A DNA stretch of 64,000 nt from Laetiporus sulphureus 93-53 (Eukaryota; Basidiomycota; Agaricomycetes; Polyporales; Laetiporaceae). Positions 47,725 to 58,395 of the stretch are shown here, piece after piece (within the stretch, counting starts at the first letter, position 1; each line of letters begins with the position of its first letter). The notes below the pieces were generated by a model, which was not told the DNA's origin, did not search any database, and was given only the letters and a program-made list of their open reading frames with translations. The stretch lies in NCBI RefSeq assembly GCF_001632365.1, contig NW_024468515.1:31070-95069 (forward strand), written 5' to 3'. The position numbers and the translations under genes were made by a program.

Positions 47725-49629
47725 GAACTCGTATGTTTTGTCATCTCAGTCGTGCAATTGAGTGTTTCATTAGGTTTCACGCTTTCGAATACATGTGTTG
47801 AGGCTCAAAAAGGTGTGCATCTTACCGAAGCACGTGTAGTATGCGTATATGGTATATGACCGAACGCACTAGACCTACAGGATGCCGGGAGTTCATTTTT
47901 GATGTACGTATTTGTTCACGACTCGTGCTATGAGCGTGTAATTGCTGATCTGATGTGCAGCCTGTGTGCAGGCATCCACGGGCGGTGTTGTTCTAGGCAA
48001 TGATCATCTGCAGCGCCATCTGTTAATTGTGTATAGCATTCACACAGACCGATCTCGAAGGCATCCTGCTGCGCAGCCCAAGAGCATGTCAACCCGCATT
48101 GCGCCTACTACAAATGTCAATGATGGCTATCGGACCGTTGCTTCAGTCAGCTAAGCTAGGCAGAAATTCTTGCTCTACTTGTCATGTTATTTCTAAGCCC
48201 AAATCGCTCTATGAGATTCACCTTGTTGTGATGAGGTCAAGAAGTCCCTGTCAGAGTCGCGAACGCAGTATAAGCGGCATCTAGGCACGCTCTAAGACTT
48301 TGTATGACGACCAACTTGTGAAAGCTCATACAACCGGACCACCGGTACTCGCGCTGCAACAGACCGGAGAGGATAGGTGGGCCTTGACTCTGACGTCTGC
48401 CTTCCCCGGCGTCTGGGGTGGTAACCATGACTGCTCATTTATGGTCATAAGCTGCCACATTGCGATGTCTTCGAACACGCGTTGCTGTCATTTCCCACAT
48501 GATGACTGTCGGGGTCGTCTTCCACAAGGTATTTGAGCTCTCAATTGAATGGTTGAAGGCATAAGCAGTCTTCGGGGCTCGGTATCGCTTGTGAAGGAGT
48601 CCGATGCTGTCAGTGTGACCATACGGCAGCGACAGCACCACACGCGAGATCCGAATGGTTTCCGATCTGAAACTCACCGTACGCAGGTTGGACTTCACGT
48701 GGGTCATTTGAGTCCCATCTATGTGCACGCCCTGTTTGACTTTTTTTTGCTCAGGATCCTACGTCGAAGGCCCGCGAATGTTGAACGTGAACATCTGCGG
48801 CTTCATTGGCAGGTTTCCTGGTCGGAGCGCAGGCCCGTCTCAGGAGCTTCATCGGTTTCACAGCGGCTTGATCTCGATGTGCAGATGCAGATCTCTGATG
48901 AAACAACGACTATGCTGTCCAGTCTCTCAAGAATTCCACGCGAGCACGTACGCCAGAATGCGGGAGAATGTTGACGTTTCTCATGGACGAGTGAAGCTTT
49001 GATCGGTGGACAGTGCCGACAGCACTATTGTATCATTGCTAAGAATGATCTCGGAAGTCAAGAATCCCGTCTCACTAGTCCAACGCACAATGTTTCTTCC
49101 GTGGACTGCGACTTCATCGGTGGCCCTCGGTGAACATTATTATCTCCACGTTTAAGGATCATCCCGGTTGATCGAGCAAACTATGCCCCCAAAGTCTATT
49201 CTGTGACATTGATGTGCCACTTACGTGTCGAGGATATCTGTCGATCCCTCTGCGTGCTCCAGGAACTCCAAGATGTGATTCATGAAATTTTGAAACCTAG
49301 AGCATGATGGAGCCTGCAGCCTAAAAGTCTGGACCTGTTGCATGAGAAGACTTTATTACACGAAGAGCAACGTTTAAGTACTACAAAACAGAGAGACGTT
49401 CCGGAATAAATACAAATGTGCGCTATGTGAGTGCATTTTGACATATCGTCCTAATCTTGAGTGTATCTGCCATCAGCTCAACTCGGAGCCAAAGTAAACG
49501 CGGGATTATCGGATTAGGAGTGGAGGAACAGATGCGTCACCATCGCCTGTGACGGGAGCTCGGAGATCTGCTATGCCAGATATGCCGTCAGCGCTGCCAT
49601 ACAGTTGCAACGAAGAAACTTACAGCTGA
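47725..49629. other. Poorly explained 1.9 kb region
   Basis: No gene is firmly recognised. Plus-strand pieces near 48334-48430 (PPVLALQQTGEDRWALTLTS, FPGVWGG) and 48757-48830 (SYVEGPRMLNVNICGFIGRF) look protein-like but do not link into one model. This could be a decayed gene. Confidence 0.4.
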
Positions 49630-50350
49630 CTACTTGTATGCAAGGAAATATGCCGAGAGTGCGGGTAGATCATTCGCTCCGGCATCGGAATAGCCTTGTC
49701 TACGCGAGCCATTGAACTTTAGAACGATCACGGTACCGCACCAAGGCTTCGCTGCGGCTCCGGAAGTGATGCGGTAAATCGCGCGATTCACCGGAGAACC
49801 CCTCTGCAACGCCTTGGGGCAATACCAGATATGTAACGGGAATCTCAAGGGCTCGCCGTTGAGGCCCTGCGTTAGGATGATCGTGCTTGGTACGCTCTCA
49901 GAGAAGAAGTCCTGAACAAGCGGCAACGGACACATTCCCTGAGAAGGCGTGCCTTGCGGACGGCACTGCACGGTGATTAAGCGAGATCGCTCTGCGCACG
50001 TTAGCGAGAGGAAGAGATGGTAGCAATCGATCCGACATACCGTCCTCCGGCGCGAACAAGATGCCAGTTACCGGGATGAGCTGTTGCTGCACTGCGGGTG
50101 GTGTCGCTATGACGTTTGACTGCAGTGATGGGTTCGCAGGAATGCATTCCTGGCGATGCCGCGGCCAGTCCTGGGTAATATGACAGCATGAATGATTTAA
50201 CAGCCGCTCGAATGAGTGCTCGACGATGGTACGCACAGTTTGCAGATGATCAGGCGAGCAGTACCAGGCGTTCTGGCAGCGACTGCACCACATAGTAGTC
50301 GGCAGCTGGCAGATGGTGCAAGGGTGGCTGATCAGCGAGGTTGTGCTCAT
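49630..50350 (-). CDS. MYND-type zinc-finger protein
   Basis: The start at 50348-50350 gives MSTTSLISHPCTICQLPTTM, then WCSRCQNAWYCSPDHLQT, and across an intron DWPRHRQECIP. Together they form the C-x2-C...C-x2-C...C-x3-C...H-x3-C MYND pattern at about residues 11-50, a zinc fold for protein-protein contacts. The rest includes LIPVTGILFAPED, a second intron, and LPLVQDFFSESVPSTIILTQ, then ALQRGSPVNRAIYRITSGAA and LPALSAYFLAYK. I end it at TAG 49630-49632, but an intron there could extend it a little. This short MYND plus one unknown C-terminal domain is common in mushrooms; function unknown. Confidence 0.75.
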
Positions 50351-51295
50351 GCTGGGAGACCTATCCTAGTAAACTTGGAAAGTGAGGCTGAATGCACGCT
50401 GAAGTAGGTCTCGACACCACGGGTCTTTTATACTATACTCGCATCTGAAAGGCGGGAGTTTCCGCTTGCCCGACGGGCTGGTCAGAACGTCGGACAAGGT
50501 CGAGATTGAGATTCCCAGCGCGCACATGCGTACGATCAAACGGCAAAAATTGCAAGTTGGCTCACCCACCACCGAATCGAGGAAAGCTACGTAAGACACC
50601 AGGCACCGGTTCATAATATGCAGACCCGGACCTGCAACAATCAGCAAGATATGAGACGGTTAAAATGACATTCCATCAAGGCGGTTACGAAGAGGGTTCC
50701 ACACGATCGCCAGTCGTCTCGGTCTAATGTCTTGATCTGATCATGATGCTCGGAGCGCGGGCTAGTTGCTTACCATTTTTGCGCAGGAGGTCGTTGCGAT
50801 GAGCGATGGAACAGATCGAATACCAGCGCCGTCTCCGGGATTCATTCGAGCATGCGGGCGTTTCCATCATCGGTATCACGTATGTTGCATTTAGTAGTCG
50901 AGCTGCATGTGCGCTGCCCTAAGTATGAGAGCAGAAAAGCGAGCCTTAGGTGGACGCCCTTCGAACCGTCGTAGGTTCGCAGTCAAGTCAAGGCGGTATC
51001 CTGCGACAGGGAGAAGACAAGAAGCCAAGAGTGCGCAGCCTGCGGACGTTCAACGAAGGACGCACCGCAGTGGGTCAAAAACAAACGCCATGGAAAATCA
51101 TATCAATTAATGTTCTCAACTGGTTGATTGATTGACTGATTGAGACTGCAAGCAATGACAATGCTCCCGGCGCTTGGCCAGGTGTATATTCATCACGTGA
51201 GACACCGCCGTAACTCGGCCATGGGAAACCTTGGCCGGCGCCATTAACTCCAGCTGTTTCAAGTGCCACTGTTTTGGACATTCTCCTGCAGCACC
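50351..51295. other. Divergent intergenic region, MYND / Y14
   Basis: Holds both promoters. A short GATT-type tandem repeat sits near 51121-51140. Minus-strand open frames here are not convincing. Confidence 0.45.
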
Positions 51296-52037
51296 ATGTC
51301 TGACGATGAGATGAATATCGATGAGGGTGCGCGTTTTTTTTCCGAGGCTGCGGAATGAAACCTAATGGAGTGTTGACTCCGTGCCAGGCGGAAATGAGGG
51401 CGTTGTGAGACGCAAGGGGAGAGGCTTTCAGAGTGCTTCCGGTGAGTTTTGACATTATGCAGGGTATGCACGGAGCTGACTGGAGAGGCTAATGCTGACA
51501 GGAACGAATGAGAGCGCAATCACCTCTGAGCAAACATTTGACAGAGTGGAGTCTTCCCAGGCGTCGGAGACAAGAGCGGCGCGATGTGAGTGACTGTCTA
51601 TTTTCCTGCAAGCGAGACCCGCTCCAATTGTTCTCCGTTGCTCAGCCGTGGAAGGATGGATCGTACTAGTCACCAACGTACACGAGGAAGCGACCGAGGA
51701 AGACGTAATGGACAAGTTCGCCGAGTATGGGGAGATCAAAAATCTTCATCTCAACTTGGACAGGAGAACAGGTTACGTTAAGGTGCGTCCCAAAGTCTTA
51801 TCATACTTCCATTGGACGCTGACCGTCTTTTGCATCGTGTAGGGTTACGCCTTGGTGGAATACGAGACAATGGCGGAAGCACAGGCCGCCATTGATGGCG
51901 CTTCTGGCACCACTCTGTTGGAACAGACGCTGCAATGTGATTACGCTTTCGTCAGACCTCCACCGTCGGGTCCAAAAAAAGGCAGGGGCAGAGAGGGACG
52001 TGGACGCAGTGCGAGTCCTGCTCGTCGGCGAGAGTGA
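51296..52037 (+). CDS. RBM8A: RNA-binding protein Y14 (RBM8A), exon junction complex
   Basis: Y14 pairs with Mago in the exon junction complex that marks spliced mRNAs. ATG 51296 opens [11 protein letters not shown]. Small exons then give [37 protein letters not shown] and the [23 protein letters not shown] (RNP2), [20 protein letters not shown], and across an intron [20 protein letters not shown] (RNP1). [13 protein letters not shown] follows, and an Arg/Gly/Ser tail ending SPARRRE at TGA 52035-52037. Layout and core sequence match Y14 throughout. Having EJC genes fits an intron-rich genome. About 180 residues. Confidence 0.94.
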
Positions 52038-52346
52038 ACAACATAGGACAGTTTCCTTGTGGATGCCTTCCCATCTTGTCACCCATCGTATTTTACCTGC
52101 TGTTCTAGATCAGATATTCTGTAGTATTTTATCATTTTGACTCGCGAACGCAACGTGTGTACTATTCTATTGCAATGAATTGTCCTTCAATTGAGGTGTG
52201 CTACGGCGGCGTGGCCGGCGTCGTGGATCCATATCAGGCGACGCGTCCCGCGTACGAAGTTCGCACGCCGTTTGTCAACCAACACTCATCATCGCCACTT
52301 CATCCTACGCATCGTATCTTGCCTCACTCGTTTTACGCGTGCGAAG

Positions 52347-53393
52347 ATGCCGAGGTTGCCTGCAGATGCCTCTGAGAGCGAGAGCGAGAGGGAGGTCGAA
52401 CGCCCTGCCAGGAAAAGCACTGCATCCGTAACTCCTGCGAAGTCGGTCGAGGCCAAGTCGCCAGTCAATGAACCCGAGGAAGGAGATGACGAGGACGAGG
52501 ACGAAGAGGAGTACGAAATTGAGCAGATTCTGGACGCGAAGCGTGGCACTTTCCCTGGAGTGAGTTCAACTGGGCGCCAGTAACGCGATATCACTAAATT
52601 TGTCGTGTTCGCAGGGCAAACTGGGCTATCTAGTGAAATGGAAGGGTTATTCGAGCGAGCACAACAGCTGGGTGAATGAGGACGATGCAGGGTAACGTGT
52701 AGTGTCTGATTCGAACATATTAGATACTGATGCTTGCGCATGCAGGAATGCTCAAAACCTCATTGACGAATTTTGGCAGAAACACAAGAAGGAGAAGAAG
52801 AGCGAGCGCAAAACCTCTGGAGCCAAGCCTTCTGTATCGAAAAAGGCGGCTGATGAATCCGAAGCGGAACAAGTCTCACAGAAGAAGCGAGGTCGGCCAT
52901 CTACGGCCAAAGACACCAAGCAGCGTGAGGATGAGGATATCGATATGGAGCCTCGAGAGAAGAAGAAGCCGCGCAAGACCGCGACCAAGAGTGCAAAGGG
53001 TTTGGCCACGCCAGAGCCGATGGAGGTTAGCCTGGATGAAGAAGAATTCCGCGATATGAAACCTTACATGAGGCAGGCTACCTGGGAGCATCTTGTGGAT
53101 TCTATCGACACCGTCGAGCGCACCGAGGACGGCCAGCTCCTGGTTTACTTCACAGTGTGAGTCTCGGGTCTCTTGCGTGACCTCCGATGAAGCATTCTCA
53201 AATCTTTGTTCACTGGACAGTAGGAACGGAAAAGGCCGGGCGCGGGTCGACACCGAGATTTGTAAAGAGAAGATGCCACGCAAAGTACGTCTCTCTCATA
53301 AATGGGCGGGATGAAGTCTGATAGAAGTGCCGTCGCTAGTTGCTCGACTTTTACGAGAAGAACTTACGCTGGAGACAGAGCGAGGAAGAGTAG
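52347..53393 (+). CDS. Heterochromatin protein 1 (chromo and chromoshadow domains)
   Basis: HP1 binds histone H3 methylated at lysine 9 and compacts chromatin. ATG 52347 gives MPRLPADASESESEREVERP. After an acidic stretch the chromodomain reads EEYEIEQILDAKRGTFPG, across an intron GKLGYLVKWKGYSSEHNSWV, and across another NAQNLIDEFWQKHKK. The aromatic cage positions Y (EYEIE) and W/Y (KWKGY) are present. A Lys-rich hinge follows (KKKPRKTATKSAKG). The chromoshadow domain is TWEHLVDSIDTVERTEDGQL and LVYFTV, then RNGKGRARVDTEICKEKMPR and LLDFYEKNLRWRQSEEE, stop 53391-53393. The last intron boundary (CGCAAA/GTACGT to CGCTAG/TTGCTC) gives this tail. It follows Y14 by 310 bp on the same strand. Confidence 0.93.
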
Positions 53394-54264
53394 GCCCACC
53401 CATCGCTGCGTTGTCTTGTGCTGCCGCATGGGATCGATATCCTAAATGTAATGCGTCGTCATATCACTCTTACAACAATACGCCGTCTGCCGTCCTAGAT
53501 GCCGGCATAGCTCGAAGGGCCTTCCATGTCAGAGCACACGCTGTTGAGATATTAAAAAGGCTACGATATGAACGATGAACCAACTCAATCAAACGGGGTT
53601 GAAGTTTGACAGGTCCGCGGAACTAACGGGATACTAGTCCTTCTTTCTCCGCGGAGCCCTCCACAAGGCTTTCTCACAGTAGTCAATCTAAGGCACTCTG
53701 CAGGGCGTAGGTGTGCACTCATGTCCGGAGTTTGGGAAAGTTCGACACTTATTCGACCTCTGCGCGCCGTGCACACAGCGAATGAGGGCCATGGTCACAT
53801 ACATATGATCTGGGGCCAGAAGTTGATAATGTTGAACGGCAGCAACTAGCTGGTACAGGGTCCAATGTAGGCGTCATGCATATGGACATAACCAAGCGCT
53901 ATCGGTAGTATTCGTTCTTTGCGTACGGCGCATGTCAACACACGTTTGATAATTACCTGTAGCACTACAAAGAATGCAACAGCAATCTAGCAAACGATCC
54001 AAATCTGGAAGCTTGTATTTGTCATAAAATACATTGTTAGCGATGTTTCATAATCCCGTCAAAGCTGAAACGAACAATATAACTAGAACTGCACATTAGG
54101 CAAGACCTCCGTTGCATCCAGGATACGCGGCCAGAATGCACGCGGCAGTTGTGCGTGAGAATGAAAAGGAGTAAGTTTGGCAGAAAAAATAGGCCATGAC
54201 ATATCGGGGGAGGGATGGTTGAGACTGACAAAAGCGCATGCCATGAATGATGAACGGAGATAAC
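53394..54264. other. Intergenic region
   Basis: Convergent 3' ends; no gene, repeat or RNA recognised. Confidence 0.45.
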
Positions 54265-57044
54265 TCAGAGCTCTACATGAGCGGTTGATGGGACCGCAGT
54301 CGGAACGCCCTGACTTGCATTTTCCTCTTCAGTTAGGCTGTGCACGACCTCCTCAACGTCCGAGGTCTGCTCCGTTGCCTGGAGCGACGAAATGGCCGCT
54401 TCTTCTGCTGCAGCCGCGCGACTGAGAGCATCCATAACCTCCTCCTTGCTCCGTCCGATGACAACGGGTGGTATGTTAATGTCCGCGGGAGTTTGAACTT
54501 TTTCGTCGTCCTCAATTGGGAGTATCGAGATGGTCTCGTCCTCTTCATCTTCTGGCACGCTGTCCTCGGGCTTGACGCCTTCGCCCAAGGCGCGTTCACC
54601 AGTGCGCTTAATACGACGGAGGCGCGTCTCGAAGCCCACGACAACATCTTGTACCTCGGATTGGAGATTCTCAATCTCTTTCAATAACGGGTTAACGGGC
54701 GATGAAGGATCTGAACCATCTTGAATTGCATTTGCTTGCGCCGTGAAGTTGTCGCTTGCTGTGCAGGTAGCAGATTATGTCAGTAACTTAACATTGCCCC
54801 AGCCATGAAACAAAAACAGATACACGAGCGAGAGAATATACAGATGGAAGAATCGCCAAACGGGAATGTGCACTCACTCCTGAGCAAATCATGGTATCGC
54901 TGCCAATCATTGTACGTCACGTCATCCAGATAGGCGTAATCCATCCCGATGTCAGTCTGCGCCCTGTCTGCTATGTCCCTAACTGCATCCGCGATCTTCC
55001 GCACCTACGGATATCCGACGCTTCAACATCGAGTTTGAAGCGACAAAAGGATCAAGGAGCGGGAGCTTACCTCCGCCAGTTCTTTGTCCAATACCGGAGC
55101 ATACCATCCATTCACTACGGCTTCCGTTTCACCAAGCCGCTCAACAAACTTCTGGTCCACTTTGTCGACGACGCGACCCCACATTATGCGCTTCTCCTCA
55201 TCCGTCCGGCCTTCAGTGCTGAGTGTCTGTAAATATTTCTCTGCTCCACGCAAGAACTTGTCGGCTTCCTCCACAAGGGACTCTATCTCATCCTGGATTT
55301 CAGCAGACTCCCTTAATTCAGCTGCCGCCGTCTTCCTTGACGCAACCAAGGCCTTGCGGAGCGCCTTTTTGCTGGACTCGATCTCCGCGGCTAGTTGATC
55401 CTCCCATCTAGCGTGACGCGCCATTAACTCCGCACGCTTCTCAGCCGTTTGAATAGCTCGCACCCGCGCGCGTTCTTCCTGTTCTTCTTCAGTTTCAGCC
55501 TTCTGGGATGAAGGAGGAACAGAGGAGGAGGTGGCTGCACTGGGTATAATGTCATCTAGGCCGAGTTCCGCATAGAAAGCTTCCAGGTCAATGTCCGCGT
55601 CAATAGCATGGGATGGGATAGCGGATGCAATTGACGAGACACCAGAAGACGTGGCTGTTTCAGCCACGCTGGACACCAAAGATGAGGCTTGATCGATGCC
55701 GGAGGAGATGACTGCAGAGGCATGCTTGACTACTGAGGAAGGTAACGGAGATTTAGAGGCTGCTCCTTTCACAGATGAAGCTGACGAGGCCAATTTCTCC
55801 GAACTTGCTGAGGCTGCGGATGAAGCATGCGACGCGGTATCGCTTAGAAAGGACATCCCTGACGATACCGAAGCGCTCGGAGCGGACGCTGATTTGATCG
55901 AGGAAGCTGTGGCGTCGACGAAATTGGAAGCGACCGACGCCGTAGAAGCGACTTTTTCGGCAGCATCTACGGAGAACGACGTAGGAGATATAGACTCAAT
56001 CGAGGATGGCAGTATTTTCGACTCCGCAAATACATCCGGTATCACCGGAAGAGATGTTGCATCCACGTTGTCGGAAGCGACGGACGTGTGTGGCGTCGAC
56101 GCAGACATCAGTGAGGAGGCGATGGATGTTGCGCCTGAGGCGGCCTGGGACACCCGCGAAGTAATGGAATCGTGCATGTCCGTGGTGGTAGGCACTCTTG
56201 GTTTACCGCTGCTAAGCTCCTTCACCTGTTCCCAGATCCTCTGCACATGCGGGTCAACGAACTGTCGTCTCTTCTCCGCCAGCACAGCAACCAGCTTAGC
56301 TGTAAGCAGCTTAGTCTTCTCCCACAGCGGCCGTGCATAGGGCATGACACGCTGATATGCGTCATATGTTTTGTGCGCCGCCAGGACAACGTATGGGCGA
56401 GCCTTTTGTTGCCCCCAGCGCACGGCGAAAACCGCCCTCTGGACATAGGGACTCACCTGCCGTACGACCGGTGCGACATGACGCTGATATTCCTGGATGA
56501 TGCGCATACGATATGGCGCGAAGTGCGCGTCGATCCGAAGCAGTTGCGGAACGGCATATCGAAACCAAAGCGGCACCACGCGCTTGTTCCATTGCGGAAC
56601 GACATGTTTGTTCCACTGCGGCACTACCCGCGCGTTCCATTCACGCAGAGCGCGGAGTGCGATTGGCTTCGTGATGTTGACAGCGCGGTCCGTGACCGGT
56701 TTGACCTTTTCCACGTACGGGGCGACTGAAGGATGGGAGAGCGCCATTTGGATAGGAGGCAGTATATAGGGTTCAATGACTAGCCGACGGTACTCTGCGA
56801 GGCCGCGGCAGATAGCAGATTCGTGGCGGACATCTTCCGGACATACTGACACTGTGTAGATAACGAACCAGAGCAGGAAAATGCGAGACAGAAATTCGAT
56901 AACGCCGGTTCCCTTCTTGGAGGATTTCTGATCGATGACCGTATGAGCCAAACAGTAACACATCACGTAAAATTAGAGCACGACCTTACGGCCTTTCTTA
57001 GACTTGAGTTTTGATTTTGACTTTGGACTTCTATTCATCGACAT
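54265..57044 (-). CDS. Large membrane-anchored protein with Pro-containing amphipathic repeats, function unknown
   Basis: I place the start at 57042-57044 (MSMNRSPKSKSKLKSKKG), then an intron and KSSKKGTGVIEFLSRIFLLW with FVIYTVSVCP as a membrane segment. About residues 75-230 form a repetitive amphipathic array: VKPVTDRAVNITKPIAL, WNARVVPQWNKHVVPQWNKR, VVPLWFRYAVPQLLRID, QRHVAPVVRQVSPYVQRAVF. A long Ala/Ser-rich low-complexity region follows, then a charged coiled coil (EEEQEERARVRAIQTAEKRA) and ELGLDDIIP, WGRVVDKVDQKFVERLGETE, AVVNGWYAPVLDKELAEV. After introns come DFTAQANAIQDG-type and EIENLQSEVQDVVVGFETRL, ending AHVEL. Pro every 11 residues recalls apolipoprotein or perilipin lipid-surface helices; this is inference. 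I cannot name it. About 860 residues. Confidence 0.72.
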
Positions 57045-57070
57045 ATCGCTCTGCTAATAAAATATTAGAA

Positions 57071-57882
57071 CTATGCACATATAACGGCATTACAAGACGG
57101 CACTCGCTCGCCAACCCATGTGATGAGTGTTTGCGATAGCGACGCTTTAAATAGGATGAATTGAATTGAAGCCATGCAACCAAAGCTCCAACCAAAGGTG
57201 TATGATACGCTGAGGCAGCGGTCTGCGATCACCATTCGGTGAGGCAAATGGTCCTTAGTGGGCAGGGAGGTCGTCTGCGCCCGGACAATGCAGTCATTGC
57301 CTAGCACACCAAAATTCTCATCGGAGAGAAAGCTCGCTACCGTGAGCACACGAACAATACGCTCTCATAGAAAGTCGTGTGAGGTGGTCCAGCAATGCCG
57401 ACTTCACTGATTTCGACATCGTCCTTCGCATTAAAGAGCACATGAATTTCCGCCAACGTCCCGGTATAGCAGCTTTAGATAGGGGACTGTGGAAAGATTG
57501 CTCGCCATGGGGATTGTGTCAATCACGCCTTCACAATATCCCCGAAGGTTCCACCTTAGCTCCATCAACCGTTTCCAACTAGGGGGACATACAATCAAAC
57601 TCAGCAGACATCCACACCCCCTGCTTTGCAGAACGTGCCGTGCCTCGTGCCGATGAACCAGAGCATGCTAGGAGCGACACTCACCGAGTCATGTCCTCCT
57701 CCGACAGAAGCATAGGAATTTTGCACGTCGCTCTCTGTTGTATCACCATTGACAAGAGGGCTATGAGTGCTTGGCATGGCAGTCGGAGCCACCGACTTTG
57801 CCTTGACGCGTTGGACCTGCTGGGCCGAGTTGGCGCGAGAGCCAGCCGGTGGAGGGACTGGTGCGCGTCTGGGGACCACCAT
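57071..57882 (-). CDS. Uncertain gene or decayed locus, unrecognised
   Basis: A plausible first exon starts at 57880-57882 (MVVPRRAPVPPPAGSRANSA) and ends GGHDS at a GTGAGT donor. Further pieces on the minus strand are LETVDGAKVEPSG, AEIHVLFNAKDDVEISEVGI with AGPPHTTFYE, and, in another frame, RIVRVLTVASFLSDENFGVL followed by GNDCIVRAQTTSLPTKDHLP. The last two pieces would join if a duplicated AG at about 57363-57367 were absent, so there is a frame break or an exon border I cannot see. I do not recognise the family. Composition looks coding; whether it is a live gene is unclear. Confidence 0.4.
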
Positions 57883-58395
57883 GTCTGCTCGCGTGTGATT
57901 GTAGAGAGAGAATTCAAGATAAAGAGAGCAAAAACGGCGAAAATACGGGCGAGGAGAGAAGCAACATTCACGACGGATGGTAGTCGCTATTCAAGGCCTG
58001 TTGAGATCAATCACATGAACAACCCGCGCCACTGACGTGGAACAACATCACGTGAGCTACGCAGAGCACGTTCTGTCACAACCCGTCACGTCGTGACCTT
58101 GTCTCCAGCGCTTCGCTCGGGCCAGCTTGATCAGTGCATATATGCATCCTTGTCTTGTCTCTGCTTTGCGCTGCTCCTCACTTTTGACTTTGTTCTCAGC
58201 GTGCCTCGCGATCACTCATGCTTAAGAAGACGATACGTACTTTCCCAAGTGCTGTATAGTATTCTGACCTGGACAATCCTCAACACTCGATCTGCAAGTC
58301 CTAGTCGCATACTGGAATTCAACTTCTGTCATACTATAGCTGCTCAACGTGTGAATCAAAAGTGGGGTCTTTGTGAAGTTCTAGCTCTGGAGAAC
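57883..58395. other. Divergent intergenic region
   Basis: Between the 57882 start and the 58396 start. The downstream frame stays open from 58093 but shows no coding composition, so I treat it as promoter and leader. Confidence 0.45.

Noticed and set aside
47334..47780. Minus-strand frame rich in Ser and Gly
   Set aside because: Mirror of the polyproline and acidic codons of the plus-strand gene.
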